In this document: positions 31,147 through 41,191 of the stretch, one piece after another
Numbering within the stretch: the stretch's first letter is position 1
Layout of the letters: every line of letters starts with the position of its first letter
Assembly (NCBI GenBank): GCA_037042915.1
Contig: CM073195.1
Coordinates: 2,852,001 to 2,916,000 of the forward strand
Source of the DNA: Auricularia sp. M13
Lineage: Eukaryota; Basidiomycota; Agaricomycetes; Auriculariales; Auriculariaceae
Direction of reading: 5' to 3'
Length of the DNA stretch: 64,000 nt
Program-made: the position numbers and the translations under genes
The notes under the pieces: generated by a model
The model's input: only the letters and a program-made list of their open reading frames with translations
What the model was told of the DNA's origin: nothing
Database searches by the model: none

Positions 31147-31872
31147 TGTTACGCCCGTGCCCCGGTCCGCGGACCCCACGTGCTCTCGGCATCACTCGGC
31201 GTCATTCTACGTCACTCGGCCAACTCGGTCAACTCGGCCAAGCTCCCGAATACCCGGCTTATCTCCCCTCGTGTTCATACGCTCGGGATATGTTCTCCTC
31301 ATCGTCCTCTACCTCTAGACCTCTCCCTCACTTCTCTAGCTTCTCTCCTTACTCGCATACATCCACCTAACTCGCCTTGTCCCTACTGTATCGATAGTGT
31401 TCATATCCGGTTCGCTCCACTCGTCTTAGTCATTCGCCTCTCGTCATTCGTCCGATCCCCCGATACCTTACCCACTCACTCTTACTCATCCTATCGGCCG
31501 ATGACGACGATCTCTATTTATCTGAGGCCCCCTCTCCTTCGTCTCTAGGATACACTCCGAGTACATCGGATCACCTCCCCAGGTATAAAAGACCCTCGAC
31601 TTTGTATCTAGCTCCCCAGTTACGAAATCGACATAGTCGTGCCCCTCGCACACTCTATCTCTCTCTCTCTCGACTTCGCCTCTGGGTTCTCCCTTCGCCC
31701 GACTTACTCGTCTGAGTCCTCTGCTGCTCGCGGTCCCTTCGGTCGTGCTACTCGACGTAGCCGGTGTGCTCAATAACGCACCGAAGGCTCTAGTTGTTCG
31801 TTCGAGTGTTCTCTGCGCCCGGACGTTCGACTATCCTTGCAACCAAACCCCCAAGGCACAGCAGGCTTAACA
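31147..31872 (+). repeat. 3' LTR of chromovirus copy 2 (726 bp)
   Basis: Begins TGTTACGCCC, ends GGCTTAACA. TATA box TATAAAA at 31584-31590; the predicted transcript start AGTTACGAAAT is at 31618-31628. Closely similar to 6414-7137 in reverse. Followed by the target duplication GCCAG. Confidence 0.93.
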
Positions 31873-32361
31873 GCCAGCATCATAATTTCTGAGTCAGCTT
31901 TCCTGATATGGAAAATCAGATGCGAGAAGCGCATCGAGCATGAGAATGAACCGGACTGGCGGCTCTCCCCCAAGGAGATCCAGGGCCGCTGGCAGAAGAT
32001 TCGGCGCACGCGCTACGACCAGGACTACAGGCTGACAAATAGGAACTTCAAGAAGCACTCCATAGATAAGTGGCTGGTCCACGATACCTGGCTCGACCTT
32101 CTGCGCCCGAATCACAGGCATTTCAAATTTAGATATAGAAAGCCCGGAGTTTTAGTGGGTACGGGAGTCGCACGCCAAGACGGCGTCGGCTGAACTCCAA
32201 GCCCCACACTACCTCACAAAGGTGTGCTAACTGCTATTTCTCCGGACGGAGACGTCCACACATTTCAAAGGGCGGCTCGCGCCGCCCGTCTAAGCTGTCC
32301 GATTCATCGGATAAGGGAGCAACCCGGGTCACTATGTGATTGCGGGCCTCCTGACGCTCCA

Positions 32362-32399
<38 letters not shown>
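31873..32399 (+). mobile_element. LINE fragment c: C-terminus, 3' UTR and poly(A)
   Basis: Completes the LINE frame (ASIIISESAFLIWKIRCEKR...) to a stop at 32191-32193, followed by about 170 bp of 3' UTR and a run of 37 A at 32363-32399. The long intact poly(A) marks the true 3' end of the element and suggests that the LINE itself is not old. The target duplication on its far side cannot be identified because the 5' end is outside the window. Confidence 0.9.
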
Positions 32400-32401
<2 letters not shown>

Positions 32402-33427
32402 ATCTTGACAGTGAACGAGGCGATCTGCACAGTAGGACTCAATGCAGGGGGAACGTCGTGTCAGATCTCAGAGTCAGAAGCTTGTCCGGTGTGAGGCGCC
32501 CTGCGCACAGACGGAAGGCCAGATGAAGTACCGAAATTGCTATTCGAAGCAGCGTGAGATCGACGCTCTGGGCGTTCACTCACACATTGTGGCGCGGCCG
32601 GTCGTTGGGGGAGATCCTTTCGAACTGGGCAATGGACCCTGGACAATGAGCGTGAGAATAACATGCGGGGTGGCCCGGCGTAGTGTAATTCACCGGTCCG
32701 GTGTCTGGACGCGGTCACAGCCAATGTATGCTGCCCGCAGTGGCTTTCTCATGCGCGCGGGGGTTATGAAAGAGTTGTCAGCAAGTGTAGATGTCCGGCG
32801 CAGCGCGTGTGTAGATCTCGGTGATCAGGCCGCCGACCCAGGACGACTGCGCGGGCGATCCCAGATCGCAATATCGCAGAGAAGCACAACTGCTGAGACC
32901 GAGGCGTCGAGCAGCAAAGCCAGAATATACGATGCGTTGGGACAGCTGACATCCTTCAGCGTGCGGTTGGCATGGGGAGACGGCCTCGTGCGTACTGCGT
33001 GGGTGAGGGTGCACGTTCAGGCGGTGACGGGCTCCGGCGGGCAGACTTGGCGGTGCCGAGGGACGGCATGTCGGCGCGGACGTCATTTTGGCACCCCACT
33101 TCGCGAAGATGATTGGGCTTGGCTCTGGCAACCGCGGCGGCGGACGCGCGAGACGGGGACGGGCGCGGGCGCGGGACGGGGGCCGGCGAGCACGGGGTTA
33201 GGAGGCCGATAGGGACGCGCGGAGCAAGGAGGGGGCGGCAGCAGTGTCAATATTAACGTTGAATTGGGAGCGATCTGTACAAAAGAGCATCAACGGTTGG
33301 CAAGTTCAAGCCCCGCGCATTTCTCTCTCCTCCCGACGACCCCAGTGCTCTCCTCGCCGCCCGAGTCAACGCGCACGCTCGTTGCCACCCCCACACTCGC
33401 TTGAAGCCCGTACCCTAGAGACCAGCA
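32400..33427. other. Intergenic region, no supported gene
   Basis: Between the LINE poly(A) and the GH128 gene. One open frame of 256 codons (32442-33212, +) shows no recognisable domain and ends in low-complexity Gly/Arg sequence. The last 150 bp are GC-rich with pyrimidine tracts and would include the GH128 promoter; no clear TATA box was seen. Confidence 0.6.
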
Positions 33428-34973
33428 ATGGCCCAGTTCAAGTCGCTCGCCACCCTCGTCGCCCTCGCGCTCGCCGCAGTCCTGGCGCCCGCAGCCGACG
33501 CCCACGCCCTCGCCGTCCACGGCAGCGAGCACGCAGCGCGCTCCGTCGACCACATGGAGCTTGTGCGCCGCCAGAACCGCGCCAAGAAGCGGTGCCCCAA
33601 CCGCGCCGGCACCACGCCGCTCAAGGCAAGTGATCGAGACGGAGCGACGCCCGTGTAAAGCCTTACGCTGACTCCAGCCCTCGTCCTCCTCGCTTTCGTC
33701 GTCTCCTGCAACCCCGACTGTATCTACTACCACTGCTGTCTCAACGCCTCTGCCCAAACCGACGACCCATGCCAACCCCGAACCCTCGGCGCCGGCCCCG
33801 TCGTCCTCCCATACCCCTTCGGCGTCGCCGGCGCCGCCGAAACCTTCTCCGAAACCCTCGTCTTCGACATCAAAGGCCAATGTCACCACCACCGACAAGC
33901 CCAAGGAAACCACGACCGAGCCTCCCAAAGAAACGTCCAAGCCTGCGCCCAAGCCCTCCACGACCCAGAAGCCCGCCCCCAAGCCCACGTCCACGCCCAA
34001 GCCCGTTCCCATCCCCGCCGGCTCGGGCAAGATGGGTCTCATCTTCACCGGCAACATGCCCGGCACCTTCCGCAAGGCTTCCAACGCCCTCAACAAGAAG
34101 ATCTGGGCGTATGTGCTTTTTCGGCCCGTTTGATCACATAATTTCTCATTGTTCTGCCCTCAGCACGTACAACTGGACCCCGAACAAGCTTGACGAGGTT
34201 GCCGACAGCGGTGTCCCCTTCATCCCCATGTTCTGGGGCTACAAGTCCGCGGGAGACTGGGACAAGGTCAAGCGCGGCTACGCCAAGATGGCTCTTGGCT
34301 GCAACGAGTGCGTTCCGTACGTTGGCTCACCTGCTAGATGCTAATGCCATCTGCAGAGTCAACCAGCCCGGTCAGTCCCAGATGTCCGTCGGCGAAGGTA
34401 TCGACATTTGGAAGAAGTACCTGTCGCCGCTCACCAGCCAGGGTTACGCGCTCTTCTCGCACTCCATCTCCAACGCCCCGTCCGGTCTTAACTGGCTCGA
34501 GGACTTCAGGGATCAGTGCAAGACCTGCTGGGACGAGGTACGTGCTTGAGAGAAATCCAAAGTGACACGTGGTAAACTTGCCACAGACTGCAGCTGTCGC
34601 CGTTCACTACTACAGCAACAACGCCGACGGCATGATTGACTACTTGGTATGTTTCCAACCTCAAACCTTTATTATCTGTACTTATGCATCCTTATAGCAA
34701 GATGCTCACAACCGCCTGGGCAAGAAGCTCATCGTCACCGAGTTCGGCTGCGTCGACTTCTCCGGCGGCAACGACCAGTGCAACGTCGATCAGGTCAAGG
34801 CCTTCATCGAGAAGACGACCGACTTCATGAACAAGCAGTCCTGGATCGTGTCGTACTTCTACTTCGGCTCGTTCACGCCCGACAGCCCCACCGGCGGCGT
34901 CCCGGGCTCGAGCGCGCTGTTCAACGACGACGGCAGCTTCACGAGCGTCGGAAAGACGTACGTCTCGGCGTAA
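33428..34973 (+). CDS. Secreted GH128-type beta-1,3-glucanase
   Basis: Glycan-binding/hydrolase protein of the GH128 (Glyco_hydro_cc) family, which cleaves beta-1,3-glucan such as fungal cell-wall glucan. Six exons: 33428-33625, 33678-34108, 34164-34307, 34357-34537, 34587-34646, 34698-34973, giving 429 aa. A signal peptide (about residues 1-25) precedes a short basic region, then a Ser/Thr/Pro/Lys-rich linker of about 110 residues, then the catalytic domain from GKMGLIFTGNMPGTF. Expected catalytic glutamates lie in CNEVNQPGQSQMS and IVTEFGCVDF. Intron 1 uses a GC donor (AAG/GCAAGT). The first in-frame ATG gives the signal peptide. It would act outside the cell, in wall remodelling, autolysis or glucan feeding. 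Confidence 0.92.
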
Positions 34974-36636
34974 GCGTCGTCCGCGTCGTATCGAGCGTCT
35001 CGCCCAGACGCAGTATATATACCTACCTCATGTCCTGTCTCGCCTTCCCGTCTCCTCGTGTTTCTGTCTCGTGGGCGTGCGTCCCGCCGTGTCGTGTAGA
35101 CGGCGCGGCGGCGGCCTCCTCTTAGCCTTCTTTTTTGGCCCCGCCCGTTGGTGTCCGTAGTCGCGCTTGCCTCTTCGTACACCGTTTGATAGCGTTGATC
35201 GTTCGCGTGCTGCACTACATCCCTACGTTCTTGCACACTTCTTGACAGAAGGATTGAAATGCGATGGCGCTGGATGCGCTGCTTTGTCAATGTCTGTCGA
35301 TCTTTCGAGCCTGTGTGAGGGGAGGCGCTGCGGGTGTGTGTTTTGTGCGGCGCCGAGTTGCTGGAAAGGTGTGATCGAAGACGCGAAGTGGTGATGAGCT
35401 TGGTCCTGAGCGATTCCGCGAGCCTTGGCGTCGTGATGACTTTGAGAAGGGTGTTGACAAGACCGCCGGCGTATCCCGCAGCAAAATTGTGCTTCTTTGC
35501 CACTGGCCATGTGCTCCGGTCTGGGGATAATTCTGCTGAACGCTGCTTAGCGTATGTAGAACCCTGCTGCGGTACAGACCAGTCTATGTACTGTAGCTCT
35601 GAAATACGGCTTAGAATGGGTCAGAATGATGGATAGGGAGCCCCTGAAAGCCTCCCTGGGACCCGTATTCGCTGCTTCCACCACAAGATGGGTTTTCAAG
35701 ATTCTTGCCGCGGAAATTGTGCTATTTCTGCCATGATTGTGGTATACGTAGTGGAAGGCCTCTTTGCAACCTGCGGAACAACAGTCGGAGTTTGCTCACG
35801 CCGCGGAATCCTGTCTTCAACGCTACGTGACACCGTCCAAACTTCCTTTCTGTCCCGAGCGACACACGCGTGGGCCTCCCCCAACAGCTTGAATCTTAGT
35901 GGCCTCCGGAGACTGCAGCGTGCAAAGGCCGTCGCTGTAATGGGGCTCAATACACTGCAAGAGTTTTACGCTTTTTCTCGAGCCCATTACCATTGCCCTA
36001 CGTGCCGCTTTTCGACCGCTACGCATTTACTTCCGCGTTCGCTCCTCAGATGCTCACGTTCTACTGGTTCTGTGCGCCAAGAGCTTGGTATGCGTCAGAC
36101 AGTACGACACTATTCACACCGCTGGCCCGCTACCGATATCAACACCAGCTTGATTCCCTGAACAAGTCCCTGGCTGCGGGCATGTGGTCTATGGGAAGCC
36201 GCTGTGCTATCTGGAGGCTTGGAGCGGAAGACCGGCGGCGGCGAATCCTGCCAGGGTGGAATGCAGCCGCTCTGTGCTCACTGCTCCCTAGCTTTCAAGA
36301 TAGACAATCCTCGCCAAACGGTATCGCGCCCGCGTCCCTGCCGTTGTGAGCGTGCGCGATGCGGATGTCGCCATCGTTGCCAGAGGAATGGTACCTTCTG
36401 GCCTGGACGTCGGTGTTCTGCTGATGCTGGGCTCTGCTCGTCGCGAGGCGTGCGAATGCGCTCGGCCGAGGTGCTGCTAGTGCGCGCAGCGCTGTGGCTC
36501 GCGGGCCCTGTTTGATAGGCACCCCGGCGCGGTGCATATGGTCGCGTCCCTCCCGCCTTGAATGGCGTGTGCTGCCGCTGGCCTTCTTAAAAGGCGCATA
36601 TCCTGCGCCCGTATCTGTCTTTGCGCTCTCTCGATC
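34974..36636. other. Intergenic region
   Basis: 3' flank of the GH128 gene and 5' flank of the OPT gene. Open frames on both strands (for example 34859-35503 minus, 35688-36161 plus) lack recognisable domains and plausible splice partners. A TATA-like TTAAAAGG at 36587-36594 lies 50 bp before the OPT start. Confidence 0.6.
36587..36594 (+). promoter_or_regulatory. TATA-like box of the OPT gene
   Basis: TTAAAAGG, 50 bp upstream of the ATG at 36637; the spacing matches the TATA boxes of the GH71 and DNA ligase genes here. Confidence 0.5.
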
Positions 36637-39600
36637 ATGGAGCACCTCGACGGCGTACCGCTGACCGTTCCGGTTATGGAGAAGGAGAAGGAGAGCATCA
36701 GCGTCGACTCCAGCTCGGAGAAGGAGAAGCGCGTCCATGTGGAGGATGCGAGCTTCGACAACGAGAAGCTGAGCATCGGGGAGGAGGATGGCAAGGAGCA
36801 TACCTACGTCCGCGGCGAACCCGTGATCGAGGATGGCGAGGACGTCAGCAACTTTCTTGTCGACGTGCGCGACGCTGGTGGGCAGGCACTCACGTTCCGC
36901 TCGATCTTCATGGGGACTATCATGGCGGGTTTCGGTGCCTCCGTAACTCAGGTATGCACTTGGCTTTTGCACAGCTAATCAGTCTAACTCTTGTTATCCA
37001 AAGATCTACTCTTTCAAGCCTCTGTCTGTGGGCGTGTCTTCGGTGTTCTTGCTTCTCGTGATATATACGTGGGGTCGTGTATGGGAGCGCATGCCGCGGA
37101 GGGAGTCCCTCGAAGGCCGGGGAAAGCTATTGGCTCGCCTTGCACCTATCGTCCACTTCATCAACCCTGGCGATTTTGGCATGAAAGAGGTAAGCCGCCG
37201 GAAGGACGGTGCCAAGCAGTCATTCACCGTTTTGTAGCACGTTGTGGCCACGCTCTTGGCCAAAACCGCAGCTCACGGCTCGACCGCTGTCGTTAATTTT
37301 GCCATCCAAAGGGTGAGTGAGGCTCGAGCGGACTATGCCCGTCGCTATGTTTGACTGAACGAACGACACGACTCGCTCCCCAGTTATTCTACAATTCAAA
37401 CCCTGGCGCAGTGACAGCTATAATGGCCACATTCTCGACGGCATGCTTTGGATACGGATTGACCGGTCTTTTACGACCGCTGTCCGTTTACCCGTCGTTC
37501 ATGGTGCGCACCCCGCTGATGGTCTAACCCATGTTTTCAACATTACCAGGTCTACTGGGCCAGTCTACCTAACGTGACCGTCTTCCAAGGTTTGTAAAAT
37601 GCATAGTTCTCAGCCTTCCTCACGGTCTGTCGGTTCCTGACGCGACGCAGCATTGCATTTTGATAAGGGTGCATCAACGCGCCGCGTCAAGATATTTTGG
37701 ATGGCTGTAGGAGCGATGGCGGTCTATGAGATATTTCCCGCGTACATGTGGGTGAACTGGACCTCGCAATTCGTATACTCATCGTCATCTAGTTTCCCGC
37801 TGCTCAACGGCGTATCGGTTGTATGCTTGGCAACCCAGCACGTCGCGCAGGGCCCGCGTCAAGTGATCGGCAACATCTTCGGAGGTGCGCGCATTTTACA
37901 CACTCTGTATGGGATGAGGACTGACGCATACTAGGGGCAAATAGCAACGAAGGATTAGGACTGTATGTAATTATTCATCTGTCACGTGACAAGCGCTGAT
38001 TTCGACGAACTAGCTTCGAACTGTCGTTTGACTGGGTCTGTGACCAATCTACACGCGCGCCTACGCTCATATCTTACAGCAATACCTCGGTTCTTACTGG
38101 ATGAGCGTACCCATTGGCCTCCAAGGTACGATTGACCGCGCAATATTCTCATCATAAATTTATAAATATGAAGCTCCAACGTGGCTTGGCATATTCGTCG
38201 GCTACTTTGCGCTCTTGGGCATCTATTACACAAATGCTTGGCAGGTAGTTGAGTCCTCTCCGACTCAAGGCCGCTCTGACCACGTGATCGCAGGCGAAGA
38301 GCTTCCCGTTCCTCTCTACCAGCCTGTTTGACATCACTGGCCACCGTTATAACCAAACCGAAGTCTTCGGCTCCTCATTTACCCTCAATGAGACAGCGTA
38401 CAACATTGTGGGACAACCGTACCTTACGGGAGGTTGGTGCTACGTTGGTCCTCGCTTCCAGCGCCATTGAGCAAACGGCGCAGGTAGCGCACTTTTCAAT
38501 ATGACATCGAACTGGGCGGTGGGATGAAATCAATTTCCCGTGACTTTGAACTAAAGGTTTAGTAGATCGGAGCATTGGTCATGCACGTACTTCTGTTCTG
38601 GCGGCACGACATTATCGATTCCTTCAAGCGGTCATTTCACGGCACGCAGCAGGATAGGCATTATCTCGCCATGAAGAAATACAAGGAAGCACCATTCTGG
38701 TGGTATGCATTGCTTCTGACTCTCGCCTTCCTTGCTGGTCAGCATTTGTCGTCAATTAGGGATTTTTGTACTCGAGGCTGACGATTTCCAGGTTTAATCG
38801 TCGTCCTGAAAGGAGATACGACACTTCCCGTACGTCTTCAGAAAGACCGTTTGAATTCGTCGTGATGAATGATGATAGGCCTGGGGTTATATCGTTGCGA
38901 TCCTCGTTGGGGGTAAGTACGCGATTTACTGCATACGCAAGTCTTTCCAGCTGACACTTGCGGTAGTTGTGGTTGCAGTAAGCGGCCTAAATGAGATCCA
39001 AGCCATTTCTCACCGCACTTGAAGCCATTTTCAGGCATTTTAAATGGCCGCCTCGGAAATGGTGTGTGCTTGATGTGTCAATATCAATTGCGCATTCAAT
39101 TCTCTTCACAGGCATTGCTACCCAACAGCTCATGAAGGTATGCATCTACCGTCACAAAGGCGGCTCGCATCTGACGTTCCGTAGATGATTGCTGGCGCCA
39201 TACATCCTGGCAAACCGGTTGCCAACCTATATGTGAGTGCGCGCAAAACTGCATTTCCTTGGCTGACTTTCTCCAATCTAGTTTACAATGTGGTATGTTT
39301 TTGTCTTCAGGCAGGAAAGGAGTACATCTGGACTAAGGTTGCCTCGCGATGCAGGTCACATGATCTCGTTATCATCGCAGGTACGCGTACGAAGCATTCC
39401 TCATGCTATAGTCAGCTCACCGGTGAACGTATAGTCGACCTTGCAACGGACTTGAAGATGGGGCAATATCTCAAGATCCCTCCTCGCGTCATGTTCCTCA
39501 CACAGGTATCGAGCAGAATGCATTGGCTAGTCACGGTGAATCACTCAGATTCTTTTAGGTTTACGGTACACTACTTGGTGCTATGATCAATTATGCGTAG

Positions 39601-40599
39601 GTGACGAAATTACACGATGCGTTCCCGTGTTCACACATTTCAGGGTCATGGTAAACTCGGCTGCTGTGCTCAGAATCGCCCTCACATTGCGTAGGTGGTG
39701 ATTACGACGAACAAAAAAGAAATTCTTACCGACCCAATCGGGGACAACGTATGTTGTTCTTGGTGAAGAATATATTCCCTAACGTAGAGGTTTACAGGTC
39801 TGGTCAGGATTTGCGTACCAGGCAAGCACGAACATAACAGTTTCGAGCATTTTCTGAATGACCTGATCTTTCTTTAGGGCGATAATTCGGATGCTATCAC
39901 GTGGTCCTTGGCATCTCGTGTCTATGGCATCCATTCATTATATCGTTGGGTATGTCTACGATACGTATCTCGCGCACTCGTAGTTCTCATATGATCGGCA
40001 GGTTCCTTTGGGAATCGTAGTGGGAGCCCTTGCTGTCGTAGTGCAATGGATGATCACGTTGCGCTGGCCCAAGATTGCAGGCGTCACAATCAAGAGGGTG
40101 GGCCTCCATCTGCGTCTGCGCCATCCCAATTAACCCCGAAGCATAAAGATTTTACTCCCTTACGTATTCAGCAACGTCGCTGTCCTGTATGCCGGTGCGT
40201 TTTCGAACGATGCCGCGGAATAAGGGTCTGACCACATAATAAATCCCAAGGTATCAACAGCACGGTCACCTCGACAATACTTCTTGGCATCTTCTGCCAA
40301 TGGTGGCTGAGACGTCGGCACCCAAATTGGTTCAAGAAATACAACTTCTTGCTCGGTGGAGCATTCGACGGAGGCGCACAGATCACACTCTTCATACTCA
40401 CTTTTGCCGGTACGTGTGACGTGTCCTATTGGTCAACCAGCCACTCAATACGCAGTGTACTTAGTGTTCGGCGCATCAGGAACGCCTCGCCCATTCCCTT
40501 CGGTGAGCCTGATAAATTGGATCGCTGTCATCATACTGACGCGATGTACTCTAGTGGTGGGGAAATCGGGGAAAGGGAAATGTAGACTACTGTCTATGA
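36637..40599 (+). CDS. OPT-family oligopeptide transporter
   Basis: Proton-coupled plasma-membrane transporter of small peptides (OPT family). Exon 1 (36637-36951) encodes a charged cytoplasmic N-terminus and the start of the first membrane segment (FRSIFMGTIMAGFGASVTQ). Roughly twenty short introns follow. Family motifs read in order: NPGDFGMKEHVVATLL, GYGLTGLLRPLSVYPS, FGGANSNEGLG, FELSFDWQYLGSYW, GIATQQLMKMIAGAIHPGKP, DLKMGQYLKIPPRVMF, LLGGAFDGGAQITLF, and a typical C-terminus ending FPSWWGNRGKGNVDYCL. The segment at 38,915-39,110, just before GIATQQL, is hard to read as clean exons and may hold unusual splicing or damage. The neighbours are two secreted glucanases. Confidence 0.9.
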
Positions 40600-41191
40600 T
40601 TCGGCCACTGTCAGTCGTACGCCTTGGCTGTCTGTTTTCAGGGCTCTAGGAGCTCCAGGCCTCGTCTGGCCTGCCGCTGAGGCAGTGGATCGGGATGTGC
40701 ACGTTTGTCGAAGAATCCATCCTGCTTGATCTGGAATCGACGTGATCAATTCGTGCGTCTGTGAGGCGTGTACTGCCCGGCCGCGCGCCTTCTGGAGCAC
40801 ACATTCTCGACGCGGCCTGGCCTTAAAGGTCAATTGGAAGTCCAGCCAACGTATTCATGGGTAGACGTGTGAGCACTGACTGGTCATGCTGCCTTGTGTT
40901 TCCGGATTCACGTCGCTCAGAAGAGTAGCGTTGACCCATCAGAAGTGGTGGTACCGTGAAGATTCGCATGGCCTTGCCCGAACACATTGAATCAGCATTA
41001 CCGCACTGGCAGTGCACGGCGTCGAGTCGCCGACACGCGCCCTGCCTATTCGTGAACGCTGACTGTACCCGCAGGTATTGCGCTTCGGGCGCTTCTCCTG
41101 TGGCGACAGGATCACGGGTTCCATGACATGCCTTGGGTGTGGTATAAAGGGAGCATGCTACATGCCAGCTCATTCTTCGAGCTGCACCAAG
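40600..41191. other. Intergenic region with GH71 promoter
   Basis: No gene was supported. TATAAA at 41143-41148 lies 49 bp before the GH71 ATG. Confidence 0.6.
41143..41148 (+). promoter_or_regulatory. TATA box of the GH71 gene
   Basis: TATAAA followed 49 bp later by the start codon at 41192. Confidence 0.65.

Larger units (their letters stand above)
23435..31872. mobile_element. Composite insertion: TRIM plus chromovirus copy 2, one shared target duplication
   Basis: The unit begins TGTAATAACC (outer end of the TRIM) and ends CTTAACA (outer end of the chromovirus 3' LTR). GCCAG precedes it (23430-23434) and follows it (31873-31877), and removing the unit with one GCCAG restores the LINE frame exactly. 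The TRIM and chromovirus therefore seem to have entered together, or one end was exchanged without disturbing the junction. Only TTAACA (23952-23957) of the chromovirus 5' LTR remains. Confidence 0.8.
23952..31872 (+). mobile_element. Ty3/Gypsy chromovirus, copy 2
   Basis: Same family as the copy at 1-7137 but on the + strand: a 6-bp remnant of the 5' LTR, self-priming leader, gag, pol with chromodomain, antisense accessory gene, polypurine tract and full 3' LTR. The two copies form an inverted pair about 17 kb apart. Coding frames are interrupted at several places, more than in copy 1, so it is broken. Lacking a promoter-bearing 5' LTR it should be unable to start a normal transcript. Confidence 0.92.

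Noticed and set aside
32442-33212. 256-codon + strand frame between LINE and GH128
   Set aside because: No recognisable domain, low-complexity C-terminus, no splice partners.
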